The position numbers and the translations under genes are program-made. DNA of 30,935 nt from JAFGIN01 sp050301235 (GTDB lineage: Bacteria; Fibrobacterota; Chitinivibrionia; Chitinivibrionales; Chitinispirillaceae), in the NCBI GenBank assembly GCA_050301235.1, contig JBNKZD010000259.1, positions 1 through 30,935 of the forward strand, in the 5' to 3' direction. Positions 1-6,922 of this stretch are shown in pieces (the stretch's first letter is position 1; each line of letters starts with the position of its first letter). Below the pieces are notes generated by a model. The model did no database searches. It had not been told where the DNA came from and saw only the letters and a list, made by a program, of their open reading frames with translations.

Positions 1-112
1 TTGCCATCGGTACCTCCAAGCAGGTATTTTTATGGTGGAACCCTTTTCGGTGATAATACCCATGGCTAGAACATTGTTTGCTGTGGCAAAATGGGCATTC
101 AACATCAGACAT
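1..112 (-). CDS. Transposase-like zinc-finger protein, N-terminal part (runs off left edge)
   Basis: A reading frame begins at an ATG at 112 on the minus strand and stays open to the window edge, giving 37 residues. It contains CPFC (residues 6-9), then C and H residues and HGYYHRKG (18-25), and a further Cys near residue 33. A CxxC followed by HG-Y-rich spacing and a basic stretch is typical of the zinc-binding head found in several IS transposases and in DUF6431-like transposon proteins. The exact family cannot be fixed from this much sequence. It lies next to AT-rich accessory DNA, which fits a mobile-element boundary. Recognition is by motif only. The frame could also be a relic, because the rest of the gene is out of view. 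Confidence 0.45.
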   Translation of the reverse strand, partial: MSDVECPFCHSKQCSSHGYYHRKGFHHKNTCLEVPMA

Positions 113-409
113 TTTAAACTTAAGTTGTAATGGACAAAAGATTATATTCATAACGGCGGGTGCGATGTCCCTTTCCTCAATGATTTGTTTTTTGGGACCG
201 AGGAAAATAAAACAGACTATCACCCGCCACTATTTATTTTTTAACTCAGGAAGAGAATTTTGCGTGGGATTTCAGGAGCTATGTTCCGGAATTCTGTGTG
301 AGACCTAACACCAGGTATGCCAAATGCCTGCCGCAGGCGCAATGCTGGCACTTCGGCTCTACCGAGCCCCGTTGTACCGGTATTTGTGTAAAATTTTATA
401 GTCAATTTT
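113..409. other. Spacer with GC-rich hairpins, no convincing gene
   Basis: No frame here has a good ribosome site or a recognisable product. About 319-381 holds stacked short inverted repeats, including GCCTG/CAGGC around CCG and GGCTC/GAGCC around TACC, in a GC-rich island inside AT-rich DNA. This looks like a REP-type or mobile-element-associated palindrome cluster. A terminal repeat of the element carrying the left-edge gene may lie here but could not be identified. Confidence 0.35.
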
Positions 410-595
410 ATGATCAAAAAAATATATAATTTATCAATACGAGCAATGACATTTATAGGTGTAATATGCTTAAGACGTTATTGCAATATAAATAACATTA
501 ACAATCCGGATATTGAAGCATTTTGCAATCAAATGGAATTAGATGGAATTTACTATACTTGGAGTACTAATCCTAAACATCAACTTATGGAGTGA
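410..595 (+). CDS. Small hypothetical protein (doubtful)
   Basis: A 61-codon frame in very AT-rich DNA. It has a short hydrophobic stretch (about residues 12-21) and an Asn/Ile-rich middle. There is no clear Shine-Dalgarno sequence before its ATG and no recognised domain. Its last codons contain the GGAG that appears to serve as ribosome site for the lipoprotein gene that follows. It may be a real small gene translationally linked to that lipoprotein, a decayed remnant, or chance. Confidence 0.2.
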   Translation: MIKKIYNLSIRAMTFIGVICLRRYCNINNINNPDIEAFCNQMELDGIYYTWSTNPKHQLME

Positions 596-600
596 ATGCT

Positions 601-1197
601 TTGAAAAAAAATTATAACATAATATTCTTCTTCTCAATACTATTATTATCATGCAAAAATCCTACAGATAGCAATATGATAAATTCGCTGACCGGCTTAT
701 GGATTCTTGTAAAAAATACTAAAAATGATAGCCAGGCAAGTTCTGGAAAACTTGATACTATTAAATTAGGTCTATTATCAGAGGTTAAAAACAAATCATG
801 TAAAGAGCAATCTCGAGACACTTCATTTTATATTCCGTCATCACTAGATTCTGCATACCTTCCGATGTTTATTGTCTTTAGTGTAGATACTATAATCACT
901 TTTTTGTTTCCCTACAGCCCTTCGGAAGGAACGTTATATTCTGGATGTTTTTCAACTGATTCTGGTTACTATTTCGTAACTAACAATAATCTTCGTATTC
1001 TTAAAAATACACATGAATTTTCAATTGAAACAGGAAACCCTTTACCCTCGAATATTGTGATCACTGATACTTTGGATTATAATATTCAAGTTTCAGGTGA
1101 TTCTTTGATCCTTACCTCTATACTGAAAGGTAGTAACTTATTACCTGCAAGTTTATGGTATGTTAAATATTCCGGGCCAATACCACCGACTAATTGA
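601..1197 (+). CDS. Hypothetical lipoprotein
   Basis: The product is about 198 residues and not recognised. The start chosen is the TTG at 601, because GGAG at 589-592 sits about 8 nt before it; an in-frame GTG at 592 overlaps that site and is less likely. From the TTG the protein begins MKKNYN, then a hydrophobic stretch and the lipobox LLLSC, with the lipidated Cys at about residue 18. This predicts export and lipid anchoring. The mature part is Ser/Thr/Asn-rich with alternating hydrophobic residues, suggesting a beta-rich fold. It contains paired Cys residues (KSC near residue 61, SGC near 116), but no family motif is apparent. Base composition is more AT-rich than in the right-hand part of the window. 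Confidence 0.6.
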   Translation: MKKNYNIIFFFSILLLSCKNPTDSNMINSLTGLWILVKNTKNDSQASSGKLDTIKLGLLSEVKNKSCKEQSRDTSFYIPSSLDSAYLPMFIVFSVDTIITFLFPYSPSEGTLYSGCFSTDSGYYFVTNNNLRILKNTHEFSIETGNPLPSNIVITDTLDYNIQVSGDSLILTSILKGSNLLPASLWYVKYSGPIPPTN

Positions 1198-1632
1198 TAA
1201 AATTTTTCCGACAGTGATTCGCGATATCAGCCTGGATACGACAGGTATTACAGTATTACCTTGGATTGAGCCATTTCAATACGAAATATGGCAAAGCAAT
1301 AGGCCATTTGGGAAATGTTTATGGCTTCAATGGTTTTGTAATTAATTTCTTAGAAAAACACTTATAATCGGCGCCAATTCAAACAGATATTTGAATATTA
1401 CTCGTTGCCATGGCTAAAAGTAGTCTGGCAATTGTGGACAGGTCAGGGTACCGGAGCGACCCTGTCTCCCGCGCTGACGCGGTCATACTAAGAACGAATT
1501 GTTGCTAGAAAGACAGATAAAAACTATTGATTGATTAATTTTAGAGGGGTATGATTTAGTTGAACTATTTGAATATAATATAAAAAGAATTTCCATTTTT
1601 TTAGTCTATTAACCAAATAAAGCAGGTGTCGT
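1198..1632. other. Non-coding spacer with possible gene remnant and GC-rich hairpins
   Basis: This 435-base stretch has no convincing complete gene. From 1218 to 1364 one plus-strand frame is open without an ATG. It ends in a protein-like run (GKAIGHLGNVYGFNGFVIN) before a TAA, so it could be the 3' remnant of a lost gene. Around 1437-1482 there is a GC-rich island with two hairpins: CAGGGT/ACCCTG (1444-1449 with 1459-1464) and CCGCG/CGCGG around CTGA (1469-1482). Neither is followed by a T-run, so they look like repeats rather than terminators. Confidence 0.4.
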
Positions 1633-2010
1633 ATGATAGAGTTTATAGCTCATTTATTGACCACTCTAGTCGCACTGGAGCATTTGTACATTTTATGGAT
1701 TGAAATGTTTGCATGGGAAACTATAGGCAAGAAAACTTTTAAGACAATCCCCAAAGACTTGTTTGCTCAAACAAAAGGTTTAGCTGCAAATCAGGGACTT
1801 TATAATGGATTCTTATCTGCAGGATTACTTTGGTCTTTCCTGATTTCAGATACATATTGGGCAACTAATATTCGAATATTCTTTTTAATGTGTGTTGTGG
1901 TTGCAGGAGTATTTGGAGCAATAACAGCGTCAAAAAAAATATTTATCACCCAATCATTACCAGCAATCATAGCATTGATATTTGTTTTATTGGTGTCTAA
2001 GTCAAAATAA
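1633..2010 (+). CDS. DUF1304 family integral membrane protein
   Basis: The product is 125 residues, the usual size for the DUF1304 family, with four predicted membrane helices. Family landmarks are visible: an N-terminal helix with LVALEHLYILWIEMFAW (about residues 13-29), then the conserved NQGLYNGFLSAGL (about 55-67) before the second helix, and two more hydrophobic helices to the C terminus. The start is well supported: an AGGTG motif lies a few bases before the ATG. The function of the family is unknown. It sits alone between two spacers in an AT-rich region of unrelated genes, which fits horizontal acquisition. Confidence 0.85.
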   Translation: MIEFIAHLLTTLVALEHLYILWIEMFAWETIGKKTFKTIPKDLFAQTKGLAANQGLYNGFLSAGLLWSFLISDTYWATNIRIFFLMCVVVAGVFGAITASKKIFITQSLPAIIALIFVLLVSKSK

Positions 2011-2177
2011 TTTAACTGATAATATGAGGGCGTATATTGTATTTGGAATGAAAAAAGAACGAACCGCCAACAATATTGCCAATAGGGGGCGTAGCTGAAT
2101 CTAGAAATGGTTTGCGCCCGCAGAGATTTTGCTGGGAAATTATAATGTGTTAAAAAGTTAATAAAGGTCAAATTAAT

Positions 2178-2831
2178 TTGGAAAATAAAATTGTTCAGAA
2201 CAAGTGTTTAAATGTGAACAAAAGCAAATCGAGTCTTCGAGAGCGGGCAAACGTAATTAAGCCACATATCTGCAAGTACTTGATAGCAGTTATCGAAGAT
2301 CCATTTGATATCAGAAATGTTGGTACGGTTATCCGGAATGTTAACGCTCTTGGTGTTGAAAAGGCTTACATTGTTGATACAAGAAATGCCCTGCCTGATA
2401 ATTGGCAGGAAATGCGGGAAAGAAAATCCTTAAATGAGACCTCAGTCTCGGCAATCAAGTGGAGCTTCGTGAAACGATTTAATAGTACTGAGGAGTGCTT
2501 GAAACATCTCGAGAAAAATCGATATAAGTCGATCGCTACATCTCCACACATTAAGGGAAAAGATAACTTTATTCTTCATGAAGCCGATTATACTTGCCCC
2601 AGGTTGGCAGTTTGGTTCGGAAATGAGAAACGAGGAGTAAGTGATCTTGTATTAGAAAAGAGTGATTTTTGTGTTTCAATTCCAATGTTCGGGATAATTG
2701 AAAGTCTCAATTTAGGGACTTCAACCGGAATTGTCCTCTATGAGATCACAAAGCAAAGGCGAGAATATCAAAAGAAATACAAAAGGGCAAACAGGAAGCG
2801 GCATGGAAAACTAACCCAATATAGTAAATAG
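2178..2831 (+). CDS. SpoU/TrmH-family RNA 2'-O-methyltransferase
   Basis: This is a SPOUT-class methyltransferase that should transfer a methyl group from S-adenosylmethionine to a ribose 2'-OH of tRNA or rRNA. The three SpoU motifs are present: motif 1 DPFDIRNVGTVIRNVNALGV (about residues 41-60) with its conserved N and R, motif 2 LAVWFGNEKRGVS (about 143-155), and motif 3 VSIPMFGIIESLNLGTSTGI (about 165-184), which forms the cofactor knot. The C terminus is a short basic tail (KKYKRANRKRHGK), plausibly RNA-binding. The start is TTG, with AAAGG about 10 nt upstream. It is followed after 51 nt by the DUF3806 gene on the same strand. Whether the target is tRNA position 18 (TrmH) or another site cannot be read from the sequence. 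Confidence 0.88.
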   Translation: MENKIVQNKCLNVNKSKSSLRERANVIKPHICKYLIAVIEDPFDIRNVGTVIRNVNALGVEKAYIVDTRNALPDNWQEMRERKSLNETSVSAIKWSFVKRFNSTEECLKHLEKNRYKSIATSPHIKGKDNFILHEADYTCPRLAVWFGNEKRGVSDLVLEKSDFCVSIPMFGIIESLNLGTSTGIVLYEITKQRREYQKKYKRANRKRHGKLTQYSK

Positions 2832-2882
2832 CCGTTACTACACTGAAACTGCCATAATTGCTTGCTAAGGATATTGACATTT

Positions 2883-3305
2883 ATGGAACAAAAAATATTA
2901 AAACTAAAAGAAGATGATATAAAACGAATCGAATCACAACGAAAATGGGTACGAGGACATTTTACTCCAGAATCAGAACATAAATATGAAATTTTGGATG
3001 AAAAGTTGAGATTATTAAATACCATTATTGAATCAAACTGGATTTCAAAAGATGAAACTGTAAAGTTGCAATGCTTAGGAATAACTCTTGGTGATTGTTT
3101 TATACAAAAAATGAATTTAAAGTGGATTATGGTTGAAGATAAATATGGAATTGATCCAGCTTTAAATTTAGAAGATACATCAATAATAATTTTTCCATTA
3201 ACAATGATCTCAAAAAGAATAGAAAAAAATATAGAAGTCGATGTTTACGAATTGTTTAATGAAACTTGCAAAAAAATAGAAGAGTTAAAAAATGAAGGTT
3301 GTTAA
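2883..3305 (+). CDS. DUF3806 family protein
   Basis: The product is about 140 residues, cytoplasmic, with no signal peptide or membrane segment. The start chosen is the ATG at 2883, preceded by TAAGGA at 2866-2871; an in-frame TTG at 2862 would add seven residues. The middle matches the DUF3806 pattern: LGITLGDCFIQKMNLKWIMV (about 67-86), EDKYGIDPAL, then IIIFPLTMISKRIE. Both the N- and C-terminal parts are Glu/Lys-rich and helical. The function of the family is unknown. It is found as small standalone proteins in many accessory regions. Here it closely follows the methyltransferase gene and may be co-transcribed with it. Confidence 0.7.
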   Translation: MEQKILKLKEDDIKRIESQRKWVRGHFTPESEHKYEILDEKLRLLNTIIESNWISKDETVKLQCLGITLGDCFIQKMNLKWIMVEDKYGIDPALNLEDTSIIIFPLTMISKRIEKNIEVDVYELFNETCKKIEELKNEGC

Positions 3306-3461
3306 ATAAGGCGCGAATGCAGCTGACAACCAGTAGCTGGCTCCGCATGAAAGACATTAAATATGTTTGGAAACATTAAAGTGAACAGGAACAGGATGAA
3401 ATAGTAAGACATGTAGCTGGTGCTACCTGTTCATAAGAATCCCTTTGATAATCAGACATAT

Positions 3462-4073
3462 ATGAGAAATGACGATAAAACTTCCATACCCAGACTATCC
3501 CGGCTGATAGAGGAGATCGTTGACACCGAACTGCGGTTGGAACAGCGGGGGCTGCGTTTCGCTGTGGATGAGTTGAAAGTGCGTGGAAGATTGCCGGGGA
3601 GGGTTAACATTTGGGCGACGCTACACTTCCTCTCAAAGGGATCACCATTCTGCTGTGAGGATCCGAACCATCATCTTTGGCTCTTTCAGGAGGAGTTGAA
3701 GATGATTGCTCAGCTCGTTGCGCAGAGATTGCACATTCAGCAGGAGATCGATCTGAGAATTGTCAAGTTTTACACTCTTGCTCATGAAGGTGTTACATTT
3801 GACGATGAGATACAGCAAAGGACCCCCTTTGACCGGGAGAATATCAACATGTGTGATGGACTCGGGCGTACGGCTTTATTGAGAGCTGTACAGAGAGAAT
3901 ACACTGACCAGGTGCAAGAACTGCTAGAGTTGGGTGCAAATATCAGTATTGAGGACTGCATGGGTCGATCTCCATTTAGTCTTTTGAAGAATGGGGAATT
4001 GGATGATACAACTGCCTCATCAACGATCGCGGTCATGATCGAAAACGTTGCGAGTGGGAAGGGGCCGGTTTAA
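3462..4073 (+). CDS. Ankyrin-repeat protein
   Basis: The product is about 203 residues from the ATG at 3462; a GTG at 3420 would add 14 residues, and neither start has a good ribosome site. The N-terminal two thirds is a helical region not recognised (Arg/Glu-rich, with HLWLFQEELKMIAQLVAQR). The C-terminal part carries at least one clear ankyrin repeat, DGLGRTALLRAVQREYTDQV, followed by QELLELGANISIEDCMGRSPFSLL, which begins a second repeat. Ankyrin repeats mediate protein binding, and the partner here is unknown. There is no signal peptide. GC content is visibly higher than in the genes before it, suggesting a different origin from the AT-rich block. Confidence 0.7.
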   Translation: MRNDDKTSIPRLSRLIEEIVDTELRLEQRGLRFAVDELKVRGRLPGRVNIWATLHFLSKGSPFCCEDPNHHLWLFQEELKMIAQLVAQRLHIQQEIDLRIVKFYTLAHEGVTFDDEIQQRTPFDRENINMCDGLGRTALLRAVQREYTDQVQELLELGANISIEDCMGRSPFSLLKNGELDDTTASSTIAVMIENVASGKGPV

Positions 4074-4111
4074 GGCTTGTCAGAATGAAAACCATTGTCG
4101 CAATAATTCGT

Positions 4112-4161
4112 CCGTCTCGACTCCGCTCGACGACCGGGTGAGAAAGAATGAGCCGAGACGG
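4112..4161. repeat. REP-like palindrome with TCGACTCCGCTCGA core
   Basis: CCGTCTCG at 4112-4119 is matched by CGAGACGG at 4154-4161. Between them lies the internal motif TCGACTCCGCTCGA, itself an inverted repeat (TCGA...TCGA with CTCCG between). GC-rich elements of this type recur as dispersed intergenic repeats in many bacterial genomes. Copy number cannot be judged from this window. The rest of 4074-4301 shows no gene. Confidence 0.4.
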
Positions 4162-4301
4162 CCGATGCGAAGCACTCCCTTCCTACGACATCAAATGCCA
4201 CCAGGTGAGGGCACACCAACGTTGACATCTACAACTAACGCTCTGGGCCCCACCAAATCGCCTCGTGGCGTCCATATTTACAGTAGGCAGAGTACAATAT
4301 A

Positions 4302-5459
4302 TTAATATCTCATTATCGCGGCGACGTCATTCTCATCCGGCATCTCTTCACGGTCAAGAACATATACTGAGCCGCCTCTCTGAAGAGTATTGACTGCAGC
4401 CTGTTCAATAAGTTCATCATCGCCTTCAAACTGATGATCGTGGACGGTAACACTCTGGTCAGATGTTTGTAATTGGCCCCATACCACAACGGATGTGTTT
4501 ACGAGAAATAGCGTGTTTACACGCCCATGGAGGGCTCCTGCGACTATTGCCTGAATGTCATTTACTGCAATAGAGTTTTTTTTACCGGCGAGCATACGAT
4601 ACTGTTCTTTGTCGTACTGCTTGCGGGTGGCATAGTACGGTTGCACGAGTTCAAGGCTTTGTTCATGCATTTGCGGCTCGGAAAAAAGAGCTATATCCAG
4701 GTGAATACCTTTATCCAGTAACTGTGGATAACTGTTGACTTTGTGGTATATCGGATGAAGATAATCGACACCTGCGGTAATAAGAGGTGCATTTGTTTTA
4801 TTGAGCAGTGAGGTGACTGCGTTATTAACAATGTTGAAATATTCAATAATTCGTCGGGTCTGGTTGTCGCTATCATGACCATAGCCATATACTACCGGTC
4901 TCTCGCTGTCACCAGGCAGTGATGTTCCATAGAATTGTGTTTGTTTTTCACTGTAATCACTTAATAAAACATTTTCTATCGGTCCCGGAAGCGTTTCTGA
5001 TTCAATCTTTGAAAAAAGATACCGGCTGCCGCTGTAAAGTCGAACTCCCGAGAGGTTAAGGTCCAGCATATAATATTTCATGTGTGATGTTATCATTGGC
5101 AGGACCGGCCTTATATAAAAACGATCACCTATCATGATGGTTTCACGAAAAGCGGAGGGGGTTCTGAATATTTTCACAATACCCGGAGCGATAAACGCAG
5201 CAAGGCCGGATGCATCATACTGCCAGAATGAATGAAAATTAAGAAACCTTTTTGCAGATGTTAACATCCATGATGCTTCTGTGGCGCGTTTTCCTCTTTT
5301 AACCAGGAGCTTTTCAGCTTCAGCAAGCAAATTTTTAAATCTGATTGGATTTTGCTGAATTTCAGCCCCATTTCTGAAAAATGGCATGTATATGGAAATG
5401 CAGTATGGATGCTGGATTGAAACAATATTACGGAAATCATCTTCAGTAAAAATATCCAT
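4302..5459 (-). CDS. Bacterial archaeo-eukaryotic release factor (baeRF) family protein
   Basis: The product is about 385 residues, cytoplasmic. It matches the baeRF group, bacterial relatives of eRF1/Pelota. The N terminus has the typical ISIYMPFFRNGAEIQQNPIR (about 21-40) followed by FKNLLAEAEKLL. The middle holds the FIRPVLPMI-type strand (here FYIRPVLPMI) and the small DLNLSGVRLYSG segment. The C-terminal third has the AAGALHGRVNTLFLV pattern and ends with VLDREEMPDENDVAAIMRY, common in the family. The start chosen is the second ATG (5459), since GGAGGTGA lies just upstream; the first ATG (5471) contains that site. The family has been proposed to act in ribosome rescue or stress, but this is not shown by the sequence. 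It is probably co-transcribed with a small membrane protein upstream. Confidence 0.75.
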   Translation of the reverse strand: MDIFTEDDFRNIVSIQHPYCISIYMPFFRNGAEIQQNPIRFKNLLAEAEKLLVKRGKRATEASWMLTSAKRFLNFHSFWQYDASGLAAFIAPGIVKIFRTPSAFRETIMIGDRFYIRPVLPMITSHMKYYMLDLNLSGVRLYSGSRYLFSKIESETLPGPIENVLLSDYSEKQTQFYGTSLPGDSERPVVYGYGHDSDNQTRRIIEYFNIVNNAVTSLLNKTNAPLITAGVDYLHPIYHKVNSYPQLLDKGIHLDIALFSEPQMHEQSLELVQPYYATRKQYDKEQYRMLAGKKNSIAVNDIQAIVAGALHGRVNTLFLVNTSVVVWGQLQTSDQSVTVHDHQFEGDDELIEQAAVNTLQRGGSVYVLDREEMPDENDVAAIMRY

Positions 5460-5558
5460 GTCACCTCCCATGCGAAGCTGTGGACAAAACCAGGACTTGT
5501 TCGGAGTGAAAAAAATTTCGGCAGGTGCTCGTGTTTGATGGCAAGGATTCTGATCGGA

Positions 5559-5657
5559 TTAAAACGGAAAGAGTGTTCTCGTAAGAAACAAAAGAATAAA
5601 AAGAATAAAAAGTATCCTGATTATTGTTGAATTACCTAAACGCATTATAGTGCTCAT
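5559..5657 (-). CDS. Candidate 32-residue one-helix membrane microprotein
   Basis: A short minus-strand frame starts at the ATG at 5657, preceded by an excellent ribosome site (GAGGTG, 8 nt spacing), and ends with TAA at 5561-5559. The product begins MSTIMRLGNSTIIR and continues as ILFILFILLFLTR, one transmembrane helix, ending TLFPF. It lies about 100 nt upstream of the baeRF start on the same strand, so the two may form an operon. Its helix is encoded by short tandem ATTCTTTTT-type repeats, which could mean low-complexity DNA rather than a gene. The strong ribosome site argues for translation. No family was recognised. Confidence 0.4.
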   Translation of the reverse strand: MSTIMRLGNSTIIRILFILFILLFLTRTLFPF

Positions 5658-5751
5658 GGTATCTGCACCTCGATAATGTAATTCTATATAGCCCTTCTAC
5701 TAAGAATACGGGTATCACCCGGTATCATTAACTGTGTTTTAAATTTGGAGA

Positions 5752-5772
5752 TTATTCTCATAATGAGAATAA
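5752..5772. promoter_or_regulatory. Perfect 10-1-10 palindrome, candidate operator
   Basis: TTATTCTCAT (5752-5761) is the exact reverse complement of ATGAGAATAA (5763-5772), with a single centre base. AT-rich odd-length palindromes of this type are typical of Fur/PerR-superfamily and similar dimeric repressors. The TGAGAAT/ATTCTCA heptamers resemble Fur half-sites, but their order is inverted relative to the classic 7-1-7 box. It lies 95 nt upstream of the microprotein-baeRF unit and 275 nt upstream of the RRM gene, so the former is the likelier target. Confidence 0.45.
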
Positions 5773-6046
5773 ATTCACATATCCTGAGATGAAATTATTA
5801 GATGTTTATCTGGATTAATGAGTGTTTGATGGCTGCAAATTCAAAAAAATGGCACAAATAAGCGTTTTTAGAGGAGTTTTCAAGAAAGGCACGAAAATTG
5901 CGTTATTCAATGCGCAATGAGTTAGTAGCGTACTATCATCGATGAAACCAGCGCGTGGCTCTTTGAAATTTTAAGATTCTTGTTGTTATTCTTTCTCAAG
6001 TAGAAATTGTAACCATTACACACTTACCACAATAAAAGGATGCTGT

Positions 6047-6340
6047 ATGTCTCAGAAACTTTACATTGGAAACCTCCCTTACAGAACTACTGAAACCGAC
6101 GTAAGAAAATATTTTTCAAAGTTTGAACCGATTCTTTCAATTGTTTTGATTGCTGATAGAGAAACCGGAAGATCAAGAGGATTCGGGTTTATCGAGCTTG
6201 AAGATGATCGTGTGGACAGTGCTATTCAGGAGCTTGGTGATACGATATTTGGTGGCCGGAATTTACGGATCAGCAGAGCTAAAGACCGGACCGAAAATTT
6301 CCAACCCCATATGAGAATGCCTCAAATGGCCACTGCCTGA
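6047..6340 (+). CDS. Single-RRM RNA-binding protein
   Basis: The product is 97 residues, almost entirely one RNA recognition motif. RNP2 is LYIGNL (residues 5-10) and RNP1 is RGFGFIEL (44-51), with aromatic residues in the usual RNA-stacking positions. The beta-alpha-beta spacing is standard, and a short Met/Pro/Arg tail follows. This is the size of the bacterial Rbp proteins, glycine-poor here. Such proteins bind single-stranded RNA, and several are cold-induced. A clear ribosome site (AAAGGATG) precedes the ATG. The gene is transcribed alone: a long leader lies before it and a strong intrinsic terminator begins 10 bases after it. Confidence 0.92.
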   Translation: MSQKLYIGNLPYRTTETDVRKYFSKFEPILSIVLIADRETGRSRGFGFIELEDDRVDSAIQELGDTIFGGRNLRISRAKDRTENFQPHMRMPQMATA

Positions 6341-6349
6341 AAAAAAATC

Positions 6350-6379
6350 AACCGGATGCCTTTCTGGTATCCGGTTTTT
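6350..6379 (+). terminator. Intrinsic terminator of the RRM gene
   Basis: AACCGGATGCC (6350-6360) pairs with GGTATCCGGTT (6366-6376), an 11-bp stem with one G-U pair and a TTTCT loop. It runs into a T-tract (6375-6379). It lies immediately after the RRM stop codon. Confidence 0.9.
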
Positions 6380-6526
6380 AACCGCTTTAATTACATCATT
6401 TTGATGCTGAATATTGAATTCTGCCATTCGAATTATTAAAAAGTATAATTCTCTATTTGATTATTGAAAAATGTAATTGTATCTTTAATATAGTACATTT
6501 ACTTTTCCAATTTTCAGGAGAGATAT

Positions 6527-6922
6527 ATGAACCTCTTTATCAAATCATCGGTTGTCGTTGCCACAATAACTGCACTTACTGTTTTTGCTGTCGATTCAAC
6601 CACATCTGAACCTGCAGCTGTTGCTGATACTACTGCAACAGCTGCTGTTGCCACAAAAGCAGCTGTTGTGGATTCTTCAAAGAGTGCTGAAAAGGTTTTT
6701 ACCATTGAAGAGCTTGCTGAGTTCAATGGTAAAGATGGAAAATCTGCGTATGTGGCTGTTGATGGTGTTGTATATGATTTGACAAAAGTAGGTGCATGGA
6801 AAAAAGGGGTGCATCACGGTATTAAAGCTGGTACTGATGCATCAAAAAAGATCACATCATCGCCTCATGGAAAACAGGTACTTAAGAAGGTTCCAGTTGT
6901 CGGGAAACTTGCTCAGAAGTAA
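6527..6922 (+). CDS. Exported cytochrome-b5-like heme/steroid-binding domain protein
   Basis: The product is 131 residues. An N-terminal hydrophobic segment (about 5-22) is a signal peptide or anchor. An Ala/Thr/Val-rich linker (about 23-55) follows, then a cytochrome b5-like domain from FTIEELAEFNGKDGKSAYVA (about 58-77) through VDGVVYDLTKVGAWKKGVHH, ending SPHGKQVLKKVPVVGKL. This is the compact bacterial form of the family. The classical HPGG heme-ligand motif is replaced by GVHHG, so heme or another ligand could be bound. The ribosome site GGAGAG precedes the ATG. Its last 41 bases overlap the 3' end of recD on the other strand. The Ala-rich linker is encoded by repetitive GC-richer sequence. 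Confidence 0.82.
   Translation: MNLFIKSSVVVATITALTVFAVDSTTSEPAAVADTTATAAVATKAAVVDSSKSAEKVFTIEELAEFNGKDGKSAYVAVDGVVYDLTKVGAWKKGVHHGIKAGTDASKKITSSPHGKQVLKKVPVVGKLAQK

Larger units (their letters stand above)
5460..6046. other. Regulatory region between baeRF and RRM genes
   Basis: Apart from the microprotein, this stretch has no gene. It contains an imperfect inverted repeat at about 5707-5725 (ATACGGGT / ACCCGGTAT), the 10-1-10 palindrome at 5752-5772, and an AT-rich leader of over 250 nt before the RRM gene. Promoters for both divergent units must lie here, but no box is strong enough to call. Just before the RRM gene, AAAGGA forms its ribosome site. Confidence 0.4.

Noticed and set aside
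1160..1345. Hypothetical gene overlapping the lipoprotein end
   Set aside because: It lies partly inside the lipoprotein frame, has no ribosome site, and no recognisable product.
3306..3420. Integron attC site among the cassette-like genes
   Set aside because: Inverted-repeat fragments are present, and ACCTAAC near 303 fits half of a core site, but no matching GTTRRRY partner at the right distance was found, and two genes are only 51 bases apart.
6514..6726. Ala/Ser/Thr-rich frame antisense to the cytochrome-b5-like gene
   Set aside because: It mirrors the repetitive linker codons on the opposite strand and has no start signal.
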